DNA from: Bradyrhizobium sp. WD16
GTDB taxonomy: Bacteria; Pseudomonadota; Alphaproteobacteria; Rhizobiales; Xanthobacteraceae
Assembly (NCBI RefSeq): GCF_024181725.1
Contig: NZ_CP028908.1
Location: forward strand, 2,542,001 to 2,606,000
Length of the DNA stretch: 64,000 nt
Reading direction: 5' to 3'
Shown: in pieces, positions 45,186 through 54,072 of the stretch
Numbering within the stretch: the first letter of the stretch is position 1
Layout: every line of letters starts with the position of its first letter
Made by a program: the position numbers and the translations under genes
The notes under the pieces: generated by a model
Database searches by the model: none
The model's input: the letters and a program-made list of their open reading frames with translations, nothing else
Told to the model about the DNA's origin: nothing

Positions 45186-45291
45186 CATTCTGCTGTCGCC
45201 GCCCGCGAAAGCGGGCGGCCCAGTAATCCGTGCCGGCGAGAACAGGCACGGCGACTGACGCCTGCGATGTCCCGGCGTACCGTTTTCAGCC
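45186..45291 (+). repeat. Type-E intergenic palindrome (copy 2) after htpG
   Basis: A perfect hairpin GCCGCCCGC-GAAA-GCGGGCGGC (45198-45219) lies 31 bases after the htpG stop and sits inside the about 100-base repeat shared with 38337-38460. It may serve as a terminator, although no T-run follows. The remaining gap to 45379 has no gene. Confidence 0.65.
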
Positions 45292-45379
45292 TCTGACGAA
45301 ATCTACGAGCCGGCTGCGGATCAGATGTGTGCATCTCGTAGGGGCAAGCCGGGCGATGACGGCGGAGAGTGGGCCGCGC

Positions 45380-45598
45380 TCAGCCCGCCTTCGACGCCTC
45401 GAAGGCGCAGCCGGACTTGAATCCGAGCTTGCCGAAGATCATCGCCGCCGGGCAGAAGCCGGTGAAGGCGGCCTGGAGCATGTTGGCGCCGATGAAGGCG
45501 GTGAACCACAGCCAATAGGGGCTGACGTAGACGGTGAGCGCGAGGCTGAGCAGGATCATCACGCCGGCGAAGGCGAGAACGGCGCGGTCGACATTCAT
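45380..45598 (-). CDS. DUF2892 (YgaP-like) inner-membrane protein
   Basis: The 72 aa product has two transmembrane helices and the family ending FTGFCPAAMIFGKLGFKSGCAF. DUF2892 proteins often accompany rhodanese or sulfide-handling genes. ATG 45598 follows AAGGAG. It is the last gene of the SQR-thioredoxin cluster, so a role in sulfur transfer or membrane sulfide chemistry is likely (inference). Confidence 0.8.
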   Translation of the reverse strand: MNVDRAVLAFAGVMILLSLALTVYVSPYWLWFTAFIGANMLQAAFTGFCPAAMIFGKLGFKSGCAFEASKAG

Positions 45599-45654
45599 GG
45601 TGGTCTCCTTGTTGTGCATGCGTGTGAATTGGAAGTTTGTGAACTGGAAGCCGG

Positions 45655-46101
45655 TCACGCCGCCTGGCCGAGCTCGCGGCGCGTCCAGGCGATGATGTTG
45701 CGGGCGTCCATGGCGCCGGCGTTGCGGGCGATCAGCTCGCCGTGCTGGAACAGCAGCAGCGCCGGAATGCCGGAGACCCCGAGCGCCGCGCTCGTCGGTT
45801 GGTGATCGTCGGCATTGAGTTTGAGCAGCCGGACCGACGGCTCGAGCTGGGTGGCGGCGGCGTCGAACATCGGCGCCATGGCGCGGCATGGACCGCACCA
45901 CGGCGCCCAGACATCCACCAGCACCGGGATGTCGTTGGCGCGGCGGTGCTTGTCGAGTGCGGCGCCGTCCACCGCGGCGGGATGGCCGGAGAACAGCGGC
46001 CGGTGGCAGGCGCCGCATCGTGCGGCGCCTGCCGGCTTGTCCTGCGGCAGGCGGTTGGTGGCGGTGCAATGGGGGCAGACGATGTTGACCGTGGTGCTCA
46101 T
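45655..46101 (-). CDS. trxC: Thioredoxin TrxC (thioredoxin 2-like)
   Basis: The 148 aa product has an N-terminal zinc ribbon (CPHC ... CGAC) followed by a thioredoxin domain with active site WCGPC and the cis-Pro segment GVSGIPALLLF. TrxC reduces protein disulfides and can also reduce persulfides. Its ATG shares a base with the sqr stop (TGATG), so it is coupled to SQR. This suggests it handles persulfide products of sulfide oxidation. Confidence 0.88.
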   Translation of the reverse strand: MSTTVNIVCPHCTATNRLPQDKPAGAARCGACHRPLFSGHPAAVDGAALDKHRRANDIPVLVDVWAPWCGPCRAMAPMFDAAATQLEPSVRLLKLNADDHQPTSAALGVSGIPALLLFQHGELIARNAGAMDARNIIAWTRRELGQAA

Positions 46102-47378
46102 CAGCTTGCCTGTTTGATCTTTCGGATCCCCAGTTTCTCGAGAACGAAGCGCTCGTAGAACGGCTCGCTTTCGCCGAGCCGGATCTTGCGCAGGAAGAAT
46201 TTCTCGAAAGCGACCTTGGCGTAATGCACCCAGGCGCCCTTCGACGACCAGTTGACGTTGCGCGGCGGTATTTCCGGCTGGGCGACGAAGGCGATGCCGC
46301 TGTCGCCGAAGTCGGCGAGACAGACCGCGTTCCAGGTGGCCTGGGCCGTCGCCGTCTCGCCGCGCAGCAGGGCGACGATGTTGATCGCGGTGGCGGTCAC
46401 CATCGATTCGATCATGAAGCCGGTCTTGGGCACGCCGGTGGGGACCGGCGTCACCGTCACCGGCGGGATTGCGACGCCGACGCCGACAGCGAAGATATTG
46501 GGGAAGGCGGGGTTGCGCTGGGTCTTGTCGGTGAGGATGAAGCCGCGTGGATTGGTCAGGCCCTCGATGCCGCGCACCGCCGTGACGCCGCGGAAGGCCG
46601 GCAGCATCATGGAATAGGCGAACGGCAGTTCATGGGTGCGGACCACCGCGCCGTCGTCGCCGACTTCCTCGACCGTCATCTTGCCGGCCTCGACCGTCTT
46701 CACCTTGGCATTGGTGATCCATTTGATGTGGCGGTCGCGCATCTCGCTTTCGAGCAGGCCCTTGGTGTCGCCGACGCCGTCGAGGCCGAGGTGGCCGACA
46801 TAGGGTTCGGACGTGACGAAGGTCATCGGCACGCGGTCGCGGATCCGGCGCTTGCGCAGCTCGGTATCGAGGATGAAGGCGAATTCATAGGCCGGTCCGA
46901 AGCATGAAGCGCCCTGTGCCGCGCCGACGATGATCGGGCCGGGGTTTTCGACGAAGCGTTCGAAGGCGGCCCTGGCCTTGAGCGCATGATCGACGTGGCA
47001 GACCGACTGGGTGTGGCCGTCGGGGCCAAGCCCCGGCACCTCGTCGAAGGCGAGCTCGGGGCCGGTGGCGATGACGAGGTAGTCGTAATCGATGCTGCTG
47101 CCGTCCTCGAGCTCGATGCGGTTTTCGGCGGGATGAGCCCGCCGCGCACCCTGGGTGAAATGACGGATGCCCTTGCGGCGCATGACCTCGTCGAGATCGA
47201 TCTCGATGTCGGACTTCTCGCGCCAGCCGACCGCGACCCAGGGATTGGACGGAACAAAGTGATAGCGGCTGCCCTGGCCGATGACGCTCAGGCGGTCGCC
47301 CTTGCGTAGCTTGGGTGCGAGTTCATATGCCATCAGGGTGCCGCTCAGCCCGGCGCCGAGAACCACGATTTCCGCCAT
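46101..47378 (-). CDS. sqr: Sulfide:quinone oxidoreductase (SQR)
   Basis: The 425 aa flavoprotein is membrane-associated and oxidises sulfide with quinone. It has an N-terminal FAD site VVLGAGLSG. The three catalytic Cys of the classic SQR are present: C127 (SVCHVDHA), C159 (ASCFGPAYEF) and C353 (NAVCLADFGD). Further matches are SEPYVGHLGLDGVGD, PPVTVTPVPTGVPKTGFMIESM and the amphipathic C-terminal region WVHYAKVAFEKFFLRK. It is the first gene of a cluster with TrxC and DUF2892, and divergent from an SqrR/BigR-like repressor. Confidence 0.9.
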   Translation of the reverse strand: MAEIVVLGAGLSGTLMAYELAPKLRKGDRLSVIGQGSRYHFVPSNPWVAVGWREKSDIEIDLDEVMRRKGIRHFTQGARRAHPAENRIELEDGSSIDYDYLVIATGPELAFDEVPGLGPDGHTQSVCHVDHALKARAAFERFVENPGPIIVGAAQGASCFGPAYEFAFILDTELRKRRIRDRVPMTFVTSEPYVGHLGLDGVGDTKGLLESEMRDRHIKWITNAKVKTVEAGKMTVEEVGDDGAVVRTHELPFAYSMMLPAFRGVTAVRGIEGLTNPRGFILTDKTQRNPAFPNIFAVGVGVAIPPVTVTPVPTGVPKTGFMIESMVTATAINIVALLRGETATAQATWNAVCLADFGDSGIAFVAQPEIPPRNVNWSSKGAWVHYAKVAFEKFFLRKIRLGESEPFYERFVLEKLGIRKIKQAS

Positions 47379-47459
47379 GACGTTCTCCCGTTGTTGGGCG
47401 TCGGCCGCTCCGCGGTTTGCCGCGGATCTCGCGCCGTCGCCGTGATTATCGGTTGACTA

Positions 47460-47481
47460 TATATTCGAACATTCGTATATA
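47460..47481. promoter_or_regulatory. Palindromic operator between sqr and the ArsR repressor
   Basis: TATATTCGAA-CA-TTCGTATATA is an inverted repeat with one mismatch, in an AT-rich island of otherwise GC-rich text. It overlaps a TTGACT (-35-like) at 47453-47458 and lies 7 bases before the repressor ATG. The layout suits binding by the ArsR protein and control of both divergent operons. Confidence 0.65.
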
Positions 47482-47488
47482 CGCAAGT

Positions 47489-47842
47489 ATGAAAATAGAT
47501 CCGTCCGAGATGAACTCAGCCGCCGGGGCGGCCAGCGATCTGCTCAAGGCCATGGCCAACCCCCATCGCCTGATGATCCTGTGCCAGCTCGTCGACGACG
47601 AGCATTCGGTCGGCGACCTCGCCGCCTTTCTCGGCATCCGCGATTCCACCGTGTCGCAGCATCTGGCGATCCTTCGCCGCGACGGCCTCGTCGACGCGCG
47701 GCGCGACGGTCAGACCGTCTGGTATTCAATTGCCAGCGCGCCGGCCCGGGAACTCGTCGAGGTGCTCTATCGCAGCTATTGCGCGCCAAAGAACGCCTGC
47801 CGGCCGACTTCAGCATCGCGCAGCAGCAAGGCGAGGCGTTGA
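47489..47842 (+). CDS. BigR/SqrR-like persulfide-sensing ArsR repressor
   Basis: The 117 aa winged-helix protein has AMANPHRLMILCQL, VGDLAAFLGIRDSTVSQHLAILRRDGLV and DGQTVWYSI. It has Cys at positions 32 and 98, a spacing of 66 residues, identical to the redox pair of SqrR and BigR. These proteins derepress sulfide-oxidation genes when persulfides link the two Cys. ATG 47489 is chosen because it follows the operator and gives the family length. An earlier in-frame start would read through the operator. Confidence 0.85.
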   Translation: MKIDPSEMNSAAGAASDLLKAMANPHRLMILCQLVDDEHSVGDLAAFLGIRDSTVSQHLAILRRDGLVDARRDGQTVWYSIASAPARELVEVLYRSYCAPKNACRPTSASRSSKARR

Positions 47843-47916
47843 GAGAGATCAAGGTCGCGCCATCGCGCGCGGCTCATGCGTAACCGACCACGGTCCTGCC
47901 ATCCGGGAACTTGCCA

Positions 47917-48924
47917 ATGTTCATTCGCCCCCACGTCATCGTCGCCGTGACCACGATCGTCGCCGCGCTCGCAGCAGTGCAGCCGGTGGGCGCCGCGGAT
48001 ACGATGACCGTCCAGGCCGCGCCGCTGCGCGATGAAAAGGCGGTGTTCGCCACCATCGAAACCCGCCGCAGCGTTCCGGCGCGCACCCGCATCGGTGGCA
48101 CCATCGCGGCGCTGGCGGTGAAGGAGGGTGATCACGTCGACCTCGGCCAGGTCATCGCCACCGTCGGTGACGACAAGCTGGCGCTGCAGATGAAGTCGCT
48201 GGATGCCCAGATCGCCGGGCTGGACGCGCAGCTGTCCCAGGCTCAGATCGATCTCACCCGCAACGAGGAACTGTTCGCCAAGAACATCGTGGCGCGCACC
48301 AGCCTCGATTCGGCCAAGACCGCCTTCAATGTCGCCAGCAATGCGCTGCGCTCCCGCACCGCCGAGCGCAGCGTCATCGCCCAGCAGCTCACCGAGGGCA
48401 ATGTGCTGGCGCCTGCCGCCGGCCGGGTGCTGAAAGTGCCCTTCACCGTCGGCACCGTGGTGATGGCCGGCGATGTGGTCGGCCAGATCGCCGAGCAGAA
48501 TTTCGTGCTGCGGCTGCGCATTCCCGAAAGCCAGGCGCGCGGCCTCAAGGCGGGGGAGCGGATTCGCATCGACGCCGCCGAGCTCGGCGGCGAGGGGCCG
48601 CGCTTCGGCACCGTCACCCTGGTCTATCCGCAGATCGAGGAGGGCCGCGTCGTCGCCGACGCCAAGGTAGACGGCCTCGGCGACTATTTCGTCAGCGAGC
48701 GCATCCGGGTGTGGATCGCCGCCGGCGAACGCACCGCCTTCGTGATTCCGGCGCGCGCCATCGAAACCCGCTTCGGCATCGATTACGTGCGGCTGCGCGC
48801 CAACGGCAACGACATCGAGGTGCCGGTCCAGCGCGGCCGTCCGGCACCCCGGCCGGACCTTCCCGACGGCATTGAAATCCTTTCCGGCCTCAAGGGCGGC
48901 GACGTTCTGGTGGTGCGGCAATGA
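47917..48924 (+). CDS. RND efflux membrane-fusion protein
   Basis: Periplasmic adaptor of 335 aa. It has a signal/anchor segment (about 5-28) and a barrel-sandwich hybrid split around a helical hairpin (IGGTIAALAVKEGDHVDLGQVIATV ... VLAPAAGRVLKVPFTVGTVV). The beta-barrel region ends with RFGIDYVRLRANGNDIEVPV. It lies 74 bases after the persulfide-sensor gene. Its stop overlaps the RND pump start (ATGA). No outer-membrane partner is in the window. Confidence 0.88.
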   Translation: MFIRPHVIVAVTTIVAALAAVQPVGAADTMTVQAAPLRDEKAVFATIETRRSVPARTRIGGTIAALAVKEGDHVDLGQVIATVGDDKLALQMKSLDAQIAGLDAQLSQAQIDLTRNEELFAKNIVARTSLDSAKTAFNVASNALRSRTAERSVIAQQLTEGNVLAPAAGRVLKVPFTVGTVVMAGDVVGQIAEQNFVLRLRIPESQARGLKAGERIRIDAAELGGEGPRFGTVTLVYPQIEEGRVVADAKVDGLGDYFVSERIRVWIAAGERTAFVIPARAIETRFGIDYVRLRANGNDIEVPVQRGRPAPRPDLPDGIEILSGLKGGDVLVVRQ

Positions 48925-51900
48925 ATCTCGGTTTTTCCGGTCGCCTGACCAAGGCGACCATCCGCTCGCCGCTCACGCCGCTGTTCCTGCTGGCGGCGCT
49001 CGCCGCCGGACTGGTGGCGCTGATGACGATCCCGCGCGAGGAAGAGCCGCAGATCAGCGTGCCGATGGTCGACATCAGCGTGCGCGCCGACGGCCTGAAG
49101 GCGCCCGACGCGGTCGAACTGGTGACGAAGCCGCTCGAGGCCGTGGTCAAGGCCATCGACGGCGTCGAGCATGTCTACAGCCAGACCCAGGACGACCAGG
49201 TCATGGTCACGGCGCGCTTCCTGGTCGGCACCAAGGCCGACGACGCGATCCTGCGCGTGCATGAGAAGATTCGCGCCAACATCAACCGCATCCCCGTCGG
49301 GATTCCCGACCCGACGATCGTCGGCCGCGGCATCAACGACGTCGCCATCCTGGTGGTGACGCTGACGCCGCAGCCGCAGGCCGCGGCGCGCTATACCGAC
49401 AAGGACCTCTATGAGCTCGCCGAGAAACTCCGCTCCGAGCTGATCAAGGAGGACGATGTCGGTCTCACTTATCTTTCCGGCGGCGATGCCCAGCAGATCC
49501 GGGTCGAGCCCGATCCGGAGAAGCTGTCGCTCTACGGCGTCACGCTGCAGCAGCTTCTCGCCAAGGTGCGCGACGCCAACCGCTCGTTCCAGTCCGGCCG
49601 GGTGCGCGACGCCGGTATCACCCGCGGCGTCGTCGCCGGCCAGACCCTGACCGGCGTGCCGGATATCGGCCTGTTGCTGGTGACGACCCGGGACAACCGT
49701 CCGGTCTATGTCCGCGATGTCGCCAAGGTGGTGCTCGGCCCGAGTCCGCTCGAGCACCGGGTGTGGAACCTGACACGCCAGGACGGCGCCGAGGGCGCGC
49801 CGACCCCGGCGGTGAGCGTCGCCGTCGCCAAGCGCGCCGGCGCCAATGCTGTCGTCGTCGCGCACGCCCTGCGCAGCCGCCTCGCGAAGATGCAGGGGCG
49901 CCTCATTCCCGCCGACGTCACCGCCACGGTCACCCGCGATTATGGCGAGACCGCCAACGACAAGGCCGATGAACTCCTGTTCCATCTCGGGCTCGCCACC
50001 GTCTCCATCGTCGTGCTGATCGCCCTCGCCATCGGCTGGCGCGAGGCGGTGGTGACGCTGGTGGTCATTCCGACCACCATCCTGCTGACCATGTTCGCCG
50101 CCCGGGTGATGGGCTACACGATCAACCGCGTCAGCCTGTTCGCGCTGATCTTCTCCATCGGCATCCTGGTCGACGATGCCATCGTCGTGGTCGAAAATAT
50201 CGCCCGGCACTGGAGCAAACGCGACGGCCGCGACGGCAAACAGGCGGCCATCGAGGCGGTGGCCGAAGTCGGCAATCCGACCGTCGTGGCGACCTTGACG
50301 GTGGTTGCGGCGCTGCTGCCGATGCTCTTCGTATCGGGACTGATGGGTCCCTACATGGCGCCGATTCCGGCCAATGCGTCGGCGGCCATGGTGTTCTCCT
50401 TCTTCGTCGCCATGGTGATTGCGCCATGGCTGATGCTCAAGCTGCAGCCGCGCCAGCCGGCGACCGTGGTCGCCGGCGGCCACGATCATCACGGCGAGGG
50501 ACGCCTCGGCGCGATCTATCGCAAGGTGGCGGCGCCGGTGATCGCCACCAGGCGTTCTGCATGGATCTTCCTGATCTGCGTCGGAGTGGCGACGCTGCTG
50601 GTGATGGTGCTGTTCTACACTCGCAGCGTCACCGTCAAATTGCTGCCCTTCGACAACAAGTCGGAGATCGCCGTCACTGTCGACCTGCCCGAGGGCGCCA
50701 GCCTGGAGGATACCGAGCGCGTGCTGTTCGCCGCCGCGAATGTGGCGCGTGCCATGCCGGAGGTGACCTCGGTCCAGGCCTATGCCGGCACCGCCGCACC
50801 GTTCAACTTCAACGGCCTGGTGCGGCACTCCTATGTGCGCGAACAGCCGGAAATGGGCGAATTGCAGGTCAACCTGACGCCGCGCGGCGAGCGCAAGCGC
50901 GCCAGCCATCGCATCGCCCTCGAATTGCGCGAGAAGCTGAAAGCCGTGGCGATGCCGCCGGGCACCTCGCTCAAGGTGGTCGAGGTGCCGCCGGGGCCGC
51001 CGGTGATGGCGACGCTGCTCGCCGAAATCTACGGCCCGGACTCCAAGACGCGCCGTGCGGTGATGAATGAGGTGAAGTCGATCTTCACCAAGGTGCCCTA
51101 TATCGTCGACATCGATGACTCGGTCGGCCAGCCGCGGCCCCGGCTGCGCCTGTCGATCGACCAGGACAAGCTCGAATATTTCGGGGTCGAGCAGAGCGAC
51201 GTCTACGACACCATCCAGATGCTGTTCGGCGGATTGACGGTCGGCTACTCCCATCGCGGCGAGGACCGCAATCCGATCGCCATCACGGTGCGGTTGCCCA
51301 AGAGCGGGCTCGCCTGGTCCGAGGCGCTGGCCTCGACCCCGGTGCCGGCCAACGCGCTGCCGGGGGCCAAGACGGTGGTCGAGCTCGGCCAGGTCGTGCG
51401 CGCCACCACCGAGACGGGCTCGCCGTTGATTTACCGTCGCGACGGCCGCTTCGCCGACATGGTGACGGCCGAACTCGCCGGCGCCTTCGAGGCCCCGGTC
51501 TACGGCATGCTCGATGTGGCGAAGCTGATCGATGCCCATGACTGGCGCGATCTGCCCAAGCCGGCGATCGGCTTCCATGGCCAGCCTGCCGACGAATCCA
51601 GGCCGACGCTGCTCTGGGACGGGGAGTGGGAGATCACTTACGTGACCTTCCGCGACATGGGCGCCGCTTTTGCGGTGGCGATCATCGGCATCTATATCCT
51701 GGTGGTGGCCCAGTTCGGCAGCTTCCTGCTGCCGCTGGTGATCCTGACGCCGATCCCCTTGACCCTGATCGGCATCCTGATCGGTCACTGGCTGTTCGGG
51801 GCGCCGTTCACCGCCACCTCGATGATCGGCTTCATCGCGCTTGCCGGCATCATCGTCCGCAACTCCATCCTGCTGGTCGACTTCATCCGGCATTCGGGCA

Positions 51901-52148
51901 GCGCGGGCAGTCTGCGCGCGCGGCTTCTGGAAGCCGGCGCGGTTCGCTTCAAGCCGATCCTCTTGACGGCGCTGGCCGCGATGATCGGCGCGGCGACCAT
52001 TCTGGTCGATCCGATCTTCCAGGGGCTGGCGATTTCGCTGCTGTTCGGCCTCGCCTCATCGACGCTGCTCACTGTGCTGGTGATCCCGGCGATCTATGTG
52101 GCGCTGCGCGACGACGGTGTGCCGCTCGGCAAGCAGGGCCTCCCGTAA
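48921..52148 (+). CDS. RND-family efflux transporter
   Basis: Proton-driven inner-membrane pump of 1075 aa with twelve transmembrane helices and two large periplasmic loops. Visible family pieces are REEEPQISVPMVDISV, IFSIGILVDDAIVVVENIARHW (helix 4 acidic pair), and in the second half MIGFIALAGIIVRNSILLVDFI. It is part of the operon with the SqrR-like repressor and adaptor. The substrate is unknown. The context suggests a sulfur-related compound or general stress export. Confidence 0.9.
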   Translation: MNLGFSGRLTKATIRSPLTPLFLLAALAAGLVALMTIPREEEPQISVPMVDISVRADGLKAPDAVELVTKPLEAVVKAIDGVEHVYSQTQDDQVMVTARFLVGTKADDAILRVHEKIRANINRIPVGIPDPTIVGRGINDVAILVVTLTPQPQAAARYTDKDLYELAEKLRSELIKEDDVGLTYLSGGDAQQIRVEPDPEKLSLYGVTLQQLLAKVRDANRSFQSGRVRDAGITRGVVAGQTLTGVPDIGLLLVTTRDNRPVYVRDVAKVVLGPSPLEHRVWNLTRQDGAEGAPTPAVSVAVAKRAGANAVVVAHALRSRLAKMQGRLIPADVTATVTRDYGETANDKADELLFHLGLATVSIVVLIALAIGWREAVVTLVVIPTTILLTMFAARVMGYTINRVSLFALIFSIGILVDDAIVVVENIARHWSKRDGRDGKQAAIEAVAEVGNPTVVATLTVVAALLPMLFVSGLMGPYMAPIPANASAAMVFSFFVAMVIAPWLMLKLQPRQPATVVAGGHDHHGEGRLGAIYRKVAAPVIATRRSAWIFLICVGVATLLVMVLFYTRSVTVKLLPFDNKSEIAVTVDLPEGASLEDTERVLFAAANVARAMPEVTSVQAYAGTAAPFNFNGLVRHSYVREQPEMGELQVNLTPRGERKRASHRIALELREKLKAVAMPPGTSLKVVEVPPGPPVMATLLAEIYGPDSKTRRAVMNEVKSIFTKVPYIVDIDDSVGQPRPRLRLSIDQDKLEYFGVEQSDVYDTIQMLFGGLTVGYSHRGEDRNPIAITVRLPKSGLAWSEALASTPVPANALPGAKTVVELGQVVRATTETGSPLIYRRDGRFADMVTAELAGAFEAPVYGMLDVAKLIDAHDWRDLPKPAIGFHGQPADESRPTLLWDGEWEITYVTFRDMGAAFAVAIIGIYILVVAQFGSFLLPLVILTPIPLTLIGILIGHWLFGAPFTATSMIGFIALAGIIVRNSILLVDFIRHSGSAGSLRARLLEAGAVRFKPILLTALAAMIGAATILVDPIFQGLAISLLFGLASSTLLTVLVIPAIYVALRDDGVPLGKQGLP

Positions 52149-52168
52149 ACCGCCGGCTGCGGCCGAGT

Positions 52169-53203
52169 TTACGCTGTGAAGTCGAGGGCGACGCGGCCCT
52201 CGATCTTGCCGGCCTTGAGCCTCGCGAAGATGTCGTTGATGTCCTTGAGCGGGGCTTTGGCGACGGTTGCGTGGACCTTGCCGTCGGCGGCGAAGGCGAG
52301 CGCCTCGTCGAGGTCGCGGCGCGTGCCGACGATCGAGCCGCGCACCGTGATGCGCTTGAGCACGACGTCGAAGATCGGCGTCTGGAAGCTGCCCGGCGGC
52401 AGGCCGACCAGGCTGACGGTGCCGCGACGGCGCACCACCTGCAGCGCCTGGGAAAAGGCCGGCGGCGAAACGGCGGTGACCAGGACGCCATGGGCGCCGC
52501 CGCCGGTCGCAGCCACAACCTGGGCCACGGCATCGTCGGCGCGGGCATCGACTGCGAGATCCGCGCCCGCCGATCTGGCCAGCGCCAGCTTGTCGGCAGC
52601 AACGTCGAGCGCGACGACATGCAGGCCCATGGCCTTGGCATATTGGACGGCGACATGGCCGAGGCCGCCGATCCCGGAGATCGCCACCCATTCGCCCGGC
52701 CGGGCTTCGGTCTCCTTCAAGCCCTTGTAGGTCGTGACGCCGGCGCAAAGAATCGGGGCGGCGAGGGCGAAGTCGAGGCTGGCCGGCAGGCGCGCGGTAA
52801 AGGCGGCCGAGGCGATGACATATTCGGCGAAGCCGCCGTTGCAGCTGTAGCCGGTGTTGTGCTGGTGCTCGCACAACGTTTCCCATCCGGTCTCGCAATA
52901 TTCGCAGCGCAGACAGGCGTCGTGGAGCCAGGCGACGCCCACCCGGTCGCCCGGCTTGAAGCCGGTGACGCCGGGTCCGAGGTCGGCCACCACGCCGGCG
53001 ACCTCGTGACCGGGAATGAACGGCAACGCCGGCTTGACCGGCCAATCGCCGTCGGCGGCGTGCAGGTCGGTGTGGCAGACGCCGCAGGCCATGACCTTGA
53101 CCAGAATTTCACCCGGTCCGGGGACCGGACGCTCCACGTCTTCAATCGCCAGTGGTTTGCCGAACTGGTGTACTACCGCAGCCTTCATCATTGCTCGCGC
53201 CAT
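52169..53203 (-). CDS. adhP: Zinc-dependent alcohol dehydrogenase (AdhP-like)
   Basis: Medium-chain dehydrogenase of 344 aa. The catalytic zinc ligands are in [16 protein letters not shown] and GHEVAGVV, with another Cys in [10 protein letters not shown]. Structural zinc Cys are in [15 protein letters not shown], and the NAD-binding turn is [11 protein letters not shown]. The start at 53203 follows GGAGAAG; MKAAVV could begin 12-15 bases later. An FNR-type box lies 54-67 bases upstream, so low-oxygen induction is likely. Confidence 0.9.
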   Translation of the reverse strand: MARAMMKAAVVHQFGKPLAIEDVERPVPGPGEILVKVMACGVCHTDLHAADGDWPVKPALPFIPGHEVAGVVADLGPGVTGFKPGDRVGVAWLHDACLRCEYCETGWETLCEHQHNTGYSCNGGFAEYVIASAAFTARLPASLDFALAAPILCAGVTTYKGLKETEARPGEWVAISGIGGLGHVAVQYAKAMGLHVVALDVAADKLALARSAGADLAVDARADDAVAQVVAATGGGAHGVLVTAVSPPAFSQALQVVRRRGTVSLVGLPPGSFQTPIFDVVLKRITVRGSIVGTRRDLDEALAFAADGKVHATVAKAPLKDINDIFARLKAGKIEGRVALDFTA

Positions 53204-53256
53204 GCCACTTCTCCCTGTATTCCGGGCGCATCCTACGATTGCAGGCCTGCGTGGGC

Positions 53257-53270
53257 TTGATGCGGATCAA
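53257..53270. promoter_or_regulatory. FNR-type box upstream of adhP
   Basis: TTGATGCGGATCAA is a perfect TTGAT-N4-ATCAA site in the gap between adhP (leftward) and the DUF1993 gene (rightward). It is 54 bases from the adhP start, which fits activation of adhP. Confidence 0.65.
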
Positions 53271-53439
53271 CGGGGCGTGCGACATTCGACATGTCGCTGG
53301 TTTGAATGCTGGTCGCGACCCTTTCAATTTGCCCGTGAATTGCTGCTTCCATGACAATGCGCTGCTCGTTTCGGGCAGCGAAGCTCGGAAGAGTGACGCG
53401 GCGGACGACCGGCAACGATTCGCTGATGGGGAATCCAAA

Positions 53440-53967
53440 ATGACGATCGCGCCTATTGCGCGTACTCTCGAGATATTCTCGTCTCGGTTGCAGACGCTCT
53501 GTCGCCTCCTCACGCTGGCCGAGACCCAGTGGCGGGAAAAGGGCTGGCACGTCGAAATGCTGCGCGGCGTGCGGCTCGCCGACATGTATCCGCTCACCCA
53601 TCAGGTCGTCTTCACCTGCAACCAGCCCAATGAATTCGTCAGCTGGTGCGTCGGCGGCGAAGCGCCGAAGGTCGATCCGGCGGCACTGGCCTTCACCGAA
53701 GCCAAGCCCTATGTGCAGGCGACGCTCGGCCGTCTCGAGGAAGCGGCCCCCGGGATGAACGATGGCCTGCTCGACCGCGACAAGCGCATCGATCTGACCA
53801 ACGGCATGTTCGTGGTGCTGTCAGGCCGCGACTACGTGGACGATTGGCTGCTGCCGAACTTCTATTTTCATCTCGTGACAGCCTACAACCTGTTGAGGGG
53901 CGAGGGCGTCGTCATGGGCAAGGCCGACTATATGTCGCATCTGCAGGATCGTGTGCAGCGCGCCTGA
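53440..53967 (+). CDS. DUF1993 family protein
   Basis: The 175 aa helical protein (DinB-like bundle) has RLADMYPLTHQVVFTCNQ, a long helix with EAKPYVQATLGRLEEA, and PNFYFHLVTAYNLLRGEGV near the end, the standard DUF1993 order. The start is set by the MTIAPI opening. The biochemical role of this family is unknown. Confidence 0.8.
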   Translation: MTIAPIARTLEIFSSRLQTLCRLLTLAETQWREKGWHVEMLRGVRLADMYPLTHQVVFTCNQPNEFVSWCVGGEAPKVDPAALAFTEAKPYVQATLGRLEEAAPGMNDGLLDRDKRIDLTNGMFVVLSGRDYVDDWLLPNFYFHLVTAYNLLRGEGVVMGKADYMSHLQDRVQRA

Positions 53968-54003
53968 ACGGCGGTTTCTCGGCCGCCAAGGGATCCGGCC
54001 GCC

Positions 54004-54017
54004 TTGCGTTGTGTCAA
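54004..54017. promoter_or_regulatory. FixK-like box upstream of the universal stress protein
   Basis: TTGCGTTGTGTCAA matches the TTGC-N6-TCAA form of FixK sites. Its centre is about 62 bases before ATG 54073. Confidence 0.45.
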
Positions 54018-54072
54018 TCCGCTGGGGGCTGAGCGGCGACAGACTTTGTCGCGCAGCGATCCGGAGGGAACC

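Noticed and set aside
47417-47488. Earlier start for the SqrR-like repressor
   Set aside because: The extension reads through the promoter and operator and has no family similarity. ATG 47489 gives the normal length and Cys numbering pattern.
48783-51893. 1036-codon minus-strand open frame
   Set aside because: It is antisense to the RND pump and adaptor; His/Asp/Arg-rich shadow composition, no domain.
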